Source: Richelia sp. SL_2_1 (GTDB taxonomy: Bacteria; Cyanobacteriota; Cyanobacteriia; Cyanobacteriales; Nostocaceae). From it: a stretch of DNA of 40,277 bases. The notes beneath the pieces are model-generated. The model did no database searches. It was not told the origin of the DNA and saw nothing but the letters and a program-made list of their open reading frames with translations. Position numbers and translations under genes: made by a program. Numbering within the stretch: the stretch's first letter is position 1; each line of letters starts with the position of its first letter. Positions 9,376-17,779 of this stretch are shown one piece after another. The stretch covers positions 1 to 40,277 of the forward strand of contig JAAUSO010000050.1 in assembly GCA_012033205.1 (NCBI GenBank). The letters are read 5' to 3'.

Positions 9376-10014
9376 TTAGTAAGTATCGTCGTATTCAGGA
9401 GTTTCGATACGTCTTTCCGAGCGAGGAGGTAAAAACTCCGCACGACGTACCGGAGGAGATATGGTATGACCAGAACCATTGTAAGGATGAATCACCTGTA
9501 CTGTTCTTGTAGGACGCTGTTTTGGAGAGAATAAAGCTGAGACACCAGCAACTACAATACCACCACCAACAGTCAGCGCCATACCACCAACAGCCCAAAG
9601 TATATTAGAAGACCACCAAGCTTCTTGGGGCTGTACTACAGCTTGTTGCGCGGCATTTTGGTTTTGTTGAGCGTTTAATTGTGATTGGTAGTAAGTTTGT
9701 ATTTGAGACTGAAACTGTTGAGTTTGATTCTTCAACTGGTCGTTTTCTCGTTGAAGCATATCAAGTTGGTTTTTTTGACGTTCTAACTGCGTCCGCAACT
9801 CAACCGTATCTGAACCAGGAGGAATCTGGTTGGGATAAACTGGTAAGCCAGGATAAGTACCTGGTTGAGCCATGTAGGGTGGTGCGACTATGGGTGCTTG
9901 CACTTGCGGGGTAGCGTTAAAATTCGGCACGGAATTACCAGAACCCTTCAACAGCAAAAGAGCTGCTAGCCCAGCGACTGCAACTCCGCCAATAAATGCC
10001 ATACTTTCACTCAT
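9376..10014 (-). CDS. Two-TM protein with proline-rich and coiled-coil segments
   Basis: A 212-residue protein of unrecognised family. An N-terminal hydrophobic helix (MAFIGGVAVAGLAALLLL) is followed by a Pro/Gln-rich stretch. A heptad-patterned coiled coil comes next (LRTQLERQKNQLDMLQREN) and then a Gln/Asn-rich region. A second hydrophobic helix follows (WAVGGMALTVGGGIVV), and then a basic tail ending PEYDDTY. The topology would place the coiled coil on one side of the membrane between two anchors, a layout seen in septal or envelope scaffold proteins, but that role is only a guess. The ATG at 10014 is preceded by GGGGGA seven bases upstream; an ATG at 10029 would add five residues. It stands alone, with more than 600 bases empty on each side. 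Confidence 0.7.
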   Translation of the reverse strand: MSESMAFIGGVAVAGLAALLLLKGSGNSVPNFNATPQVQAPIVAPPYMAQPGTYPGLPVYPNQIPPGSDTVELRTQLERQKNQLDMLQRENDQLKNQTQQFQSQIQTYYQSQLNAQQNQNAAQQAVVQPQEAWWSSNILWAVGGMALTVGGGIVVAGVSALFSPKQRPTRTVQVIHPYNGSGHTISPPVRRAEFLPPRSERRIETPEYDDTY

Positions 10015-10029
10015 AGCGTTTTCCCCCAT

Positions 10030-10618
10030 AACGCGACAAAATTAAAATCATTGATAATCTATACTCTCTCACACTCATCATTTATACCTTATTCAATTCC
10101 ATATAATAACCAAAACATAAAACTTAGTACCAAGTACTTTTTTTACTACTGGTAATAGCTTTATATATTCAAAATCATATCTGTAAAATTGTCTAGTACA
10201 GATAGCTAGATCAAACATTGTTGTGATCATTTTTTCATATAAGTTTTTCTTGCGATCAATAAATATTAGTAATCAAGCATCTTTTGCCGAAATTACTCAC
10301 TAGAATCATTCTCAAGCTTGTTTGAGCGGTAAAATTACTCGGTTCTCGATACTCACGTCTAAGAAATATCGCTAACTTAACACAAAAATAATTGTCCTAA
10401 GAAAATTATGGTGAATCGAAGTAAGAATACTTATAAAATATCAATTATGTAAAAAAACTCAGTCTATATAGTTATTTCGCACGTTTGCTTAATTCTTCAT
10501 TGGCAAAGAAACCGCAATTTTATCATCTTAATATCTAAAGTAGCTTGTATATCATAGTGGATATTTTTGATTAGACATTTATCTTAATTTGGGATTTAAG
10601 TTTTGGCTAGGGGTAAAA
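10030..10618. other. AT-rich spacer, no gene seen
   Basis: About 600 bases between the two-TM protein gene and the DUF3007 terminator, both read on the minus strand. I see no open frame with protein-like composition and no strong repeat. It presumably carries the promoter of the two-TM gene near 10030-10100. Confidence 0.5.
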
Positions 10619-10640
10619 TCCCCGTTAGCTTCACCGGGGT
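10619..10640 (-). terminator. Terminator candidate of ndhL-DUF3007 operon
   Basis: On the minus strand, CCCCG and CGGGG pair around a 10-base loop and are followed by ATTTTA. It lies about 30 bases after the DUF3007 stop codon, where an operon terminator is expected. Confidence 0.6.
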
Positions 10641-10668
10641 TGAGTGTAATTACAAATGATTTTTAAGC

Positions 10669-10974
10669 TTAATGATCTTTTTGATGTTCCACCTCAGCTA
10701 AAAGTTGATCTCTTTGTTCGGGAGAAAGTTGGTCTAGCTGATGTTGCAAAAAGGCTTTTTCGTATTCTTCTCGTTGTTGATGATAGGTCATTTTATTTCC
10801 CACCGCACGAAAAACATAGCTGAGCAGCCAGCCAATTAAACCTCCAACCAATAAAACTTGGCTCCAAATACCAGCGCTAAAGCTATTAAAACCTAAAAGC
10901 TTAAAAGCTACATAAGCTAAACCACCGAAACCAAAAACGCCAAATACGATTCCAATAGCGTCAATGCGTCGCAT
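10669..10974 (-). CDS. DUF3007 family membrane protein
   Basis: A 101-residue protein starting MRRIDAIGIVFGVF, with two hydrophobic helices (about 7-28 and 36-56). A conserved GIWSQVLLVGGLIGW segment comes next, and then a charged helical tail with the MTYHQQREEYE motif. This is the DUF3007 family, conserved in cyanobacteria and plastid-bearing eukaryotes, with no established biochemical function that I know of. It lies 27 bases downstream of ndhL on the same strand, an arrangement common in cyanobacteria, often followed by trpA. No trpA is present here: the next gene downstream is the unrelated two-TM protein. Confidence 0.85.
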   Translation of the reverse strand: MRRIDAIGIVFGVFGFGGLAYVAFKLLGFNSFSAGIWSQVLLVGGLIGWLLSYVFRAVGNKMTYHQQREEYEKAFLQHQLDQLSPEQRDQLLAEVEHQKDH

Positions 10975-11001
10975 TTTTAAATATGACCTACCAATAGATG
11001 A

Positions 11002-11253
11002 TTAAACTTCAATTTGTCGTCGCCGTGGTCGAAAATTAACAAACGGTGATAGGAGCAATAAACCGGGAAAGAACAAGAACACGAGAAAATACATGAAGCC
11101 ACGTTCAAAGGAACTAACTGAGTACCAGCGAAATTTCATGTAGGTTAAAACCATGACTGGAATCACCAACAGGTAGGAACCCGCCAAAAGTAGGTACATC
11201 AAAGGTACCATGATGGTTTCGCTATTTAAATAAGTGAGTAGACTTGATTGCAT
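11002..11253 (-). CDS. ndhL: NAD(P)H-quinone oxidoreductase subunit L
   Basis: An 83-residue membrane protein with two transmembrane helices ([17 protein letters not shown] and [19 protein letters not shown]) and the family ending [10 protein letters not shown]. NdhL is a small membrane subunit of the photosynthetic NDH-1 complex in thylakoids, needed for cyclic electron flow and inorganic-carbon uptake. The first ATG (11253) has GGA about nine bases upstream. A second Met (MVPLMYLLL, 11211) would give the 69-residue length nearer the family norm, so the start is uncertain. It is first in a two-gene unit with DUF3007. Confidence 0.92.
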   Translation of the reverse strand: MQSSLLTYLNSETIMVPLMYLLLAGSYLLVIPVMVLTYMKFRWYSVSSFERGFMYFLVFLFFPGLLLLSPFVNFRPRRRQIEV

Positions 11254-11545
11254 ATATTTTCCATTATTAACTGGTTGAATATATTTTCTATCATAAACTT
11301 AAGCTGGGACTCAAGGAAGTATCGCTGGTCGCAATATTCCAGAGTAGATTGTATGTTCCTAGAGTATCACAATCACCGTTTTAGATGAATTTCAAGCCTT
11401 CGGGATGTGAATCACGACTCAGATATCACAAAAGCGTCAAAAAAAAATTTGAAAAAAATGTTGGACAAAATACGTAATTAATGCTCAAATAGATGAGGAG
11501 ATATTTGCTGCTAATAGCTGATATCGACGATTCCCCAAAAAACAT

Positions 11546-11912
11546 GGGGGTGTGGCGGAATGGTAGACGCTACGGACTTAAAAAGTTGAGCCTTGTTGAA
11601 GAAATTCTACAAGTGGATGCTCTCAAATTCAGGGAAACCTAAATTTTACGTTTAAATCTTACGTAAGATATGGCAATCCTGAGCCAAGCCGAATTAACTT
11701 TGATTATTCGGAAGGTGCAGAGACTCGACGGGAGCGACCCTAACGTAATTACAGATAATTGTTTAATTATTGGTAAAGTCGAGGGTAAAGGGAGAGTCCA
11801 ATTCTTAAAACCTAATGTTTGAGAAAACAATCAAGGTAGTAGCGAAAGCTGCGGAAGAATGAAAATCCGTTGACTGTAAAATGTCGTGAGGGTTCAAGTC
11901 CCTCCACCCCCA
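11546..11912 (+). tRNA. trnL-UAA: tRNA-Leu(UAA), interrupted by a group I intron
   Basis: The acceptor halves GGGGGTG (11546-11552) and CACCCCC (11905-11911) pair, with A as the discriminator base. The 5' exon is 11546-11579 and the 3' exon 11862-11912, giving an 85-nt mature class II tRNA. The anticodon stem ACGGA/TCCGT closes a loop with anticodon TAA. The break falls between the first and second anticodon bases, the classic insertion point of the cyanobacterial and plastid trnL intron. The T-arm reads GAGGGTTCAAGTCCCTC. Confidence 0.97.
11580..11861 (+). ncRNA. Self-splicing group I intron of trnL-UAA
   Basis: A 282-nt intron with the conserved core elements in order: P (TTCAGGGAAACC, near 11628), Q (AATCCTGAGCCAAG, near 11675), R (GTGCAGAGACTCGACGG, near 11715) and S (GGAGAGTCC, near 11791). 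It ends in the expected terminal G at 11861. It has no internal ORF. The P6b region (CCGAAT...ATTCGG) is short and carries no expanded heptamers, unlike many Nostoc strains. Confidence 0.95.
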
Positions 11913-11936
11913 TTAATGTTATTTATGGTTTTGTTG

Positions 11937-11975
11937 TTGTCCCAGATGTAATTGCATTTGGGACAAAATTTTTTT
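11937..11975 (+). terminator. Terminator of trnL
   Basis: A 12-pair stem (TTGTCCCAGATG with CATTTGGGACAA, one G-U pair) has a 6-base loop and is followed by a run of seven or more T, 25 bases after the tRNA end. This is a strong intrinsic terminator. A short TATTTG hexamer repeat follows (about 11974-12000). Confidence 0.88.
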
Positions 11976-12287
11976 ATTTGTATTTGTATTTGTATTTATA
12001 TTTTGCGATGCTGAGTGTAACCAGCCATAGAGAAAATTATTTTCCTGATTTTAATAAATAAACAAGAATTAACTAATAAAGGATACGGTCGAATCCCAGT
12101 ATAATTTTCAATTTTTAACAGCGGTAATTACACAAGTGGTTGCAATATTTTTATCCTAAAACTATAAGTTTATCAAATTTATGTAAAAAATACATAAGTT
12201 TAAAATAATCAGATTGAAGCTCCTGTTTGTGAAGGATAAGCTAGTAAGAATATAAGCAGGAGACTTTTGGGTCTATATAACCATAAT

Positions 12288-13616
12288 ATGATTGTTGATA
12301 GCTTACCGATAATACAGGGTAAAAAGCATCTTCTTGACTTGAATCATAGAGGATTGGATGTGCAGGCTGCACAAGAAAAAGTTTATAGCTTTTTTGTAGA
12401 AATGGTTCAAAACCATGAACCAGAAGATGTTTTACAAGAATTTAAGAATTTATTTATAGATTGCTTAGATTCAGGTAGCTCAGATTACGAGTTAGGAATC
12501 TACGAAATTTTTGTCGGTAGTAACGAACCGGAGTTTCGTAATACTCTGAAACGGACTTGTTATATACTGATTAATAATTGGGAAAATCGTCGTCAATATA
12601 AATATATTCAACAGTTAATTGATTTATTTACAAACTATACACCCAAAACAAGTCTAACTAGTTCGAGAAAAATTAATATTTTTAGAGCTTGGTTAATAAA
12701 CTTTGTTAATAGTAAGGATTCTCAAGAGCTAAAATTATTTGCGATTAAACACGAAGACCAAAGCAAACTGCATTGGACAAATCGCTATAGTTCTTATTTA
12801 TTAATAGCTCAGTCAACGGATAAAAACAACCCTAAAGAACAACAACAAGCAGCAAAGCGTCTTTCTAAACAATTAAAAGATAAATTTAAATTTGAATTAG
12901 CAATGTATATTGCTCGTTCTCAATCTGCGGCTTCAAATGTTAATCGTTATCAAAATCCAAGTATTTTGGGGGATGAAGTTTTACGTTTGATTAAAGTACT
13001 TGTTGTTAGAAAGGGTGCATTTAGTTATGAAAATATTGCGAATATCTTTATTAAACAGACTAGGAATCAAAATTTAAAAAATTTTAAAGAAAGCTTGCTG
13101 AAGTATTTGTTATATTCTGTCATTCAACAAGATTTTATTGAAACTTTGCAACAGCAGTTATCGGAAAAATTGTTAGTGTGGAAAACAGAATATAACCAAG
13201 AAACGATTAATCAAAATTTATTGCTGAGAATTTGTAATAAAATCATTGATTATTTAACTTCAGAAAACGGGAAAGAACCCTCCCAGTTATTTACTTTACT
13301 GCTTTCTCAAGGAAATCCACTCAACTTAGTAATTGTACTGCTAAAAATAGTTTTAATTAGCAAACATTCTCGTCGTCATTTAGAAATGCGGATTGCAAAT
13401 CTGATTTGTTATTATGATATTTATCCTGAAGAAGAATGTAAGTGGGTAATTAATTTCATAGAAATATTTACGATAACGTTTGCAATTTATGCAGATAATG
13501 TGGAATACAATTTAATAAAAATGCAAGAAGATTCTGGTAGTGATGAATTACCACCAAATTTAGATACTTATCGAATATTTTCTCAACTAAAATTACTGAG
13601 AAAAGAAAATTATTAA
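12288..13616 (+). CDS. Large helical protein of unknown function
   Basis: About 442 residues, Leu/Ile/Lys/Asn-rich and mainly helical, with no signal peptide and no membrane span. Repeated helix pairs across the length (KYIQQLIDLF, LLKYLLYSVI, IVLLKIVLIS) suggest an alpha-solenoid fold. I do not recognise a catalytic motif or the family. The start is uncertain: ATG at 12288 lacks a ribosome site, while an in-frame TTG at 12267 (seven residues longer) has AGGAG four bases upstream. It converges on the flippase-like gene, and the two stop codons overlap (TAA at 13614-13616 versus the minus-strand stop at 13613-13615). The AT-rich codons match the neighbours. Confidence 0.75.
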   Translation: MIVDSLPIIQGKKHLLDLNHRGLDVQAAQEKVYSFFVEMVQNHEPEDVLQEFKNLFIDCLDSGSSDYELGIYEIFVGSNEPEFRNTLKRTCYILINNWENRRQYKYIQQLIDLFTNYTPKTSLTSSRKINIFRAWLINFVNSKDSQELKLFAIKHEDQSKLHWTNRYSSYLLIAQSTDKNNPKEQQQAAKRLSKQLKDKFKFELAMYIARSQSAASNVNRYQNPSILGDEVLRLIKVLVVRKGAFSYENIANIFIKQTRNQNLKNFKESLLKYLLYSVIQQDFIETLQQQLSEKLLVWKTEYNQETINQNLLLRICNKIIDYLTSENGKEPSQLFTLLLSQGNPLNLVIVLLKIVLISKHSRRHLEMRIANLICYYDIYPEEECKWVINFIEIFTITFAIYADNVEYNLIKMQEDSGSDELPPNLDTYRIFSQLKLLRKENY

Positions 13617-14566
13617 ATAAGACGTTCATCCAACCAAGCAAAACTAGCAGCAATAGTTTCGGCTAAAATGCTAATTAAACGATATAAGCCACTAGCAGCA
13701 ATTATCAACGCGGCGGGAAAAAAGTGCTGTAAAAGTGCGATTGCAGTTGTTTCAAATACTCCTAAACCACCTGGAGCGCCGGGAACAACTAATCCCAATA
13801 ACCAAGCAAAACTGAATGCTCCGATGATTAAAGGAATTTGACTTAGATTAATTGGTGCTATTGCATATAAGGTAAAAATAAAACCCGCACTACGCAGTAA
13901 TAGAAATCCCAATTCTCCTAATAAAGGTAGTAATGGATAACGATTTAGACTTAAAGAAACACCATTTAAATTATCTGAACTAGATTTGTTTTTCCGATGG
14001 TGTGCAAAACGAATTAATGGATTAAGAAATAAAGGGTGAAGTATAGATAGTACGACAACTAAACCGAATATTTGCCCTATTAATAAAATAATAGAACCGG
14101 ATGCCAAGGTAAATTTACTGCATAAAATTACAAGTATTAAAGCTGCTGCTAACATTAATAAGGGTTCGAGGAGTACGCTAATTGTAGCAGCACTAGTACT
14201 AACCCTAAGATTTTTTGCAGCCATAATTCTTCCGATGTAATGTCCTACATTTCCTGGTAAATATTTAGCAATATTTGTTTTGAGGTAAACTTGAATAAGT
14301 TGTATTGAACTGATTGATTGATGCAATTCTTGAAGAATCCAAGTCCATACCCACCCAGCCCAAGCGTGTGCTAACAAGGTTATTCCAGTCGCGATTGCTA
14401 AAATTGACCATCCAACTCCATCAATACGAATTGCGGCAATTTCTTGCCAATTATTTTTCAAAGCATTTGCTAAAAAAAATAACGCTCCGCCTAAAAGTAG
14501 CCAGCGTAAAACTTGTTTAATCTTTTCTTTAATTTTGCTGTTCATTTTTTTTCGATAGACTAACAT
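13613..14566 (-). CDS. Lysylphosphatidylglycerol-synthase-like (UPF0104/YbhN) membrane protein
   Basis: A 317-residue integral membrane protein with about seven or eight hydrophobic helices. The family signatures are YLPGNVGHYIGR (about residue 90), with its conserved Pro-Gly-Asn, and LVVPGAPGGLGVFETTA (about residue 265), both typical of the LPG-synthase transmembrane (flippase-like) superfamily. It lacks the C-terminal aminoacyl-transferase domain of MprF, so it is unlikely to make lysyl-PG. Members are often suggested to move lipids or lipid-linked sugars across the membrane. The start may instead be the ATG at 14545 (MNSKIKEK). It stands alone on the minus strand. Confidence 0.85.
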   Translation of the reverse strand: MLVYRKKMNSKIKEKIKQVLRWLLLGGALFFLANALKNNWQEIAAIRIDGVGWSILAIATGITLLAHAWAGWVWTWILQELHQSISSIQLIQVYLKTNIAKYLPGNVGHYIGRIMAAKNLRVSTSAATISVLLEPLLMLAAALILVILCSKFTLASGSIILLIGQIFGLVVVLSILHPLFLNPLIRFAHHRKNKSSSDNLNGVSLSLNRYPLLPLLGELGFLLLRSAGFIFTLYAIAPINLSQIPLIIGAFSFAWLLGLVVPGAPGGLGVFETTAIALLQHFFPAALIIAASGLYRLISILAETIAASFAWLDERLI

Positions 14567-14569
14567 CAA

Positions 14570-15265
14570 AAATCATATGTTAAATTAGCAAAAATTCCTA
14601 GTTTATTTGATTATTTAGTTTTTTAGGATATAAATTAATTAGTGATTTTTTGATGATAAATATTAATTTACATACACTTTATTTATTTGCATTTATTCAT
14701 AATTCATCTCAAGTAAGTTAATTTATAAATGATTAAAATTCATACTTAAATTAATATTTTCTTAACTTACATCTTGCACAGAGCCGCATAATTAACTACA
14801 TAATCAAAAATATAAATAAAAATATTACCAACATAAAAATGTCATACTTTAGTCCATTAAAATGGACTTCTGCTATCAGACTGGGACTTGCAGCTCTAGG
14901 CGGATAAGAACGAAGTCAAACAATCAGTAATTATTTTGACGATAAGTAAGTTTTGATGGTGCAAGATATGAATTAAATCACTCTTGAGATGGATTTACAA
15001 TCATATCAATTTATAACTAAATTTTTATATACTTTTATAATTATTGATGTTTAATTGGCATAATCCAGTAATAATTTGATTATTTAGTGATTATTTAGAC
15101 TTGTATCCCTCCAAAGTCAGAGAAAGGCACTATAAAACTAGTCAAAATAATCAGACTTTCGCTAGAGGAAACATCTGCTTTTTTTCATGTAATGTTGACA
15201 ATTGATAATCAAATTAAGCATGGATGTAAATCAAATGCGAGGAGAACCTAGGTGAATCGTTAAAA
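14570..15265. other. AT-rich spacer with one tiny ORF and a palindrome
   Basis: About 700 bases between divergent genes. It holds the palindrome AGTCCATTAAAATGGACT (14851-14868) inside a 22-codon ORF (14839-14907, see findings). It must also carry the promoters of the genes on each side. No longer gene is seen. Confidence 0.5.
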
Positions 15266-15469
15266 TTGCCAATTAAGAACTTAGAAAATATTAACGATCC
15301 TCAACCTGGTGGATTGATTCAACGTAGTCCAGATTTTGGTAATCGTGTTGAAGAAAGGCTTGATGCTGTGAAAGAAACTTTTGAAGAAGCTTCCAGTTTT
15401 CTCCAAGATAAGGCTCAAGAAGCAAATGCTAGACCGGAAACACAGAAAAATCCGGCTTTAGGTAGATAA
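15266..15469 (+). CDS. Small hydrophilic protein of unknown function
   Basis: A 67-residue, very polar protein. A loop-rich start with DPQPGG precedes one amphipathic helix (ERLDAVKETFEEASSFLQD). No signal peptide and no recognised family. No ATG is available after the upstream stop at 15227, so the likely start is TTG at 15266; a purine-rich GAGGAG lies 21 bases upstream, rather far. It sits 110 bases before the LEA-like lipoprotein gene on the same strand, and both encode charged amphipathic helices, so they may form one stress-related unit. That link is inference. Confidence 0.6.
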   Translation: MPIKNLENINDPQPGGLIQRSPDFGNRVEERLDAVKETFEEASSFLQDKAQEANARPETQKNPALGR

Positions 15470-15579
15470 AATTAACTTTTCAACAATTAAAGAATCAATT
15501 AATAGTTGAAATTTGGTTCTTTGTTATTTGATCAAGTAATCAATTCCTCAAACATCAAAGTAAAAAAAAGGATTAAACA

Positions 15580-16158
15580 ATGAATAAAGTATTTGTTGCA
15601 ATCAGAAAAATTCAAATTAAGCAGATTTTTACTGCTTTTGTATTAGGAACCTTGCTATTTATTACCCAAGCTTGTAGTTCTGTAGATGCGAAATCTCCTG
15701 ATTCTACCTATCGAGGAGGAATGAATCAGTATAGCGATGTAGACCCAAGAAGTAAAGGTGCGGAAGCTGCTGCAAAATTGAAAGCTAAGGGTTTGAGAGA
15801 TAATGCTGAAGTTAACCTTAGAAATCAGAAAGGAGAAAACCTCGAAGATTTCGGTAAAAATGTTAAAGAAGGTACTGGATATGCAGTAGATAGAGTACAA
15901 GATAGTGCTGAAGATTTTGCTGAAGGAACTAAGCGAGGAATGCAAAATATCAAAGAAAACACTTCTGATGCTTTTGGTAAACTTACTAATAATGCAGAAG
16001 AAGCAGCTAAAGATGCAAAATTCAGTACTCAACGTGCGGCTGAAGATGCAAAAATCAATGCTCAACGGGCTGCTACAGATGCGAAATTAAATGCTCAACG
16101 GGCTGCTGAAGATGCTGGGAATGCAGTACAAAGAACCATCAGAGATGCAGTTAATTAA
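15580..16158 (+). CDS. Lipoprotein with LEA-like 11-residue helical repeats
   Basis: A 192-residue protein. Residues 1-31 form a signal peptide ending in a lipobox-like TQAC (Cys32), so it is probably a membrane-anchored lipoprotein. The rest is hydrophilic, rich in Ala/Lys/Asp/Asn. The last part carries four successive 11-mers: AAKDAKFSTQR, AAEDAKINAQR, AATDAKLNAQR, AAEDAGNAVQR. Eleven-residue Ala/Lys/Asp repeats are the hallmark of group 3 LEA (desiccation-tolerance) proteins and of lipid-binding apolipoprotein-like helices. AAGGA lies seven to eight bases before the ATG. A role in protecting membranes under drying or osmotic stress is plausible but inferred. The N-terminal part may belong to a cyanobacterial DUF family; I am not sure which. 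Confidence 0.8.
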   Translation: MNKVFVAIRKIQIKQIFTAFVLGTLLFITQACSSVDAKSPDSTYRGGMNQYSDVDPRSKGAEAAAKLKAKGLRDNAEVNLRNQKGENLEDFGKNVKEGTGYAVDRVQDSAEDFAEGTKRGMQNIKENTSDAFGKLTNNAEEAAKDAKFSTQRAAEDAKINAQRAATDAKLNAQRAAEDAGNAVQRTIRDAVN

Positions 16159-16194
16159 TATCAGTTAATACAACTGTTTAATTAAGTTTTAATT

Positions 16195-16226
16195 GGGTAG
16201 AATCTTGAAAACCTACCCGATTTTTG
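16195..16226 (+). terminator. Terminator of LEA-like lipoprotein gene
   Basis: GGGTAG (16195-16200) pairs with CTACCC (16213-16218), followed by GATTTTT. It lies about 37 bases past the stop codon. Confidence 0.7.
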
Positions 16227-16249
16227 CTGTTACTGATTTAATAATTCTT

Positions 16250-16314
16250 AGAAGTCGGGTTTTTGGGATAATTATCTGTAAGACATTTACCACTTTCAGA
16301 AAAACCCGACTTCT
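16250..16314. repeat. Dispersed inverted-repeat element, copy 1
   Basis: Perfect 15 bp arms (AGAAGTCGGGTTTTT and its reverse complement) enclose a 35-base centre containing GGATAATTATCTGTAA. Related copies lie at 21537-21600 and 39652-39716. The size and structure suggest a REP or miniature mobile element. Here it lies between convergent genes (LEA-like lipoprotein and larC). Confidence 0.9.
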
Positions 16315-16353
16315 TGACAGTCGCAATCCTTAGAATTCGAGCTTTTAAGATAT

Positions 16354-17679
16354 TTACTTTTGTGGATTTTTTGCATACCAAGATTGTAATGCTAACCTGT
16401 GAATTTCTTGCCAGGAAATACCGTATTTTTGTGCTAATTCTGCACAGTCTGCATATTCAGGATGTACATTTGTGATAGTTTTATTTTTCATGGTTCCCCT
16501 CCAAGCTACTTTAACTTTAACTTTGCCATATTCTGTTTCTAATTGTTGAATTTCTCTTTGTAATACAGCACGTTGTTGAGTCAAGCGACGAATTCCTAAT
16601 GTGGTAGTTTCACGAAATAAAACTGTTTCACATTTCACCAAATTTTCCGGTTCACAAATAACCGTTAATAAAATTCCTGGACGAGATTTTTTCATTCCTA
16701 CAGCTTGGGTAAAAACATCAACTGCACCAACTGCAAATAATGCTTCAAATATATAACCAATTGCTTGAGGACTGATATCGTCTATTTGAGTTTCTAAAAC
16801 TGAAATATTTTCTAAATAAGGACTGGAATTATTTTGATAATTATGTTTAATATCATTCTCAAATTGATGATTTATTTTATTGTATTCAGCTATGCTACTT
16901 CTATGGAAATTAACTGGTTTTTGGATAGTTTCACCCAACCAGATACGTAAAATATTCGATATTGGTAAATCTAAATTACCCGCACCCAAACCAACTTTTT
17001 CCAAAGTCATATCTGGTGGCGAACCGAATTCTGTTGCTAAAGCTGTTACAATAGCCGCACCTGTTGGTGTGACTAATTCCCTTTCAATACCGTTGCTATA
17101 AACCGGACAATTTCGCATTTCCCATAATTTCAATACCGCAGGTACTGGTACAGTCATCATTCCATGTGCAGCGCGGACAATTCCTCCTCCAGTCGGTAAC
17201 TTAGAGCAGTATAGTAAAGGTAATCCTTGGTCATTGCTGTCAATATCCAACCAATCTAAACCCAAGCAAGTACCAACAATGTCCACAATCGCATCCACAG
17301 CACCTACTTCATGGAAATGTACCTTTTCTGGAGCAATACCATGTACAGCTCCTTCTGCGACTGCTAGCTGTCGAAATATTGCCAAACTCCAAACTTCAGC
17401 TTTTTGTGGTAAACCAGCCGATTCGATTATTCGCTCAATTTCTGGTAAATGTCGTCCATGGTGATGGTGGTGATTGTCGAGCAAATCTACATGAACTTTA
17501 GTTGCTTGCTGCAAATTGCGATTAACAAGTTCATTCCATAATTTATATTCTTGTGCAATTCCTAACTTGTTAAGATTTTCAATTAAATATTCAATACTTA
17601 CTCCCAAACTTACTAAAGCCCCCAAACACATATCACCAGAAATTCCAGTTGGACATTGAAAATAAACAATTTTACTCAT
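16354..17679 (-). CDS. larC: Nickel-pincer cofactor biosynthesis protein LarC (DUF111)
   Basis: A 441-residue full-length LarC. LarC is the CTP-dependent cyclometallase that inserts nickel into the pyridinium-dithiocarboxylate precursor of the nickel-pincer cofactor used by LarA-type racemases. The N terminus (CPTGISGDMCLGAL) is the family signature. A His run at residues 70-74 followed by GRHLPEI matches the metal-binding His-rich segment, and the HFHEVGAVDAIVDIVG motif (about 122-137) is highly conserved. The C-terminal part (LETQIDDISPQ onward) corresponds to LarC2. In lactobacilli the two parts are joined by programmed frameshift, but here they are one continuous frame. No larA, larB or larE is in the window. 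Confidence 0.92.
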   Translation of the reverse strand: MSKIVYFQCPTGISGDMCLGALVSLGVSIEYLIENLNKLGIAQEYKLWNELVNRNLQQATKVHVDLLDNHHHHHGRHLPEIERIIESAGLPQKAEVWSLAIFRQLAVAEGAVHGIAPEKVHFHEVGAVDAIVDIVGTCLGLDWLDIDSNDQGLPLLYCSKLPTGGGIVRAAHGMMTVPVPAVLKLWEMRNCPVYSNGIERELVTPTGAAIVTALATEFGSPPDMTLEKVGLGAGNLDLPISNILRIWLGETIQKPVNFHRSSIAEYNKINHQFENDIKHNYQNNSSPYLENISVLETQIDDISPQAIGYIFEALFAVGAVDVFTQAVGMKKSRPGILLTVICEPENLVKCETVLFRETTTLGIRRLTQQRAVLQREIQQLETEYGKVKVKVAWRGTMKNKTITNVHPEYADCAELAQKYGISWQEIHRLALQSWYAKNPQK

Positions 17680-17779
17680 GATTACACTTAACAGTTATTA
17701 AATTAAAATTAGAAGTTGATTTTGCTTTTAATTTTTGAATTATTTGAATTAACTTATTACATACTCAGATTTTTAGTTC

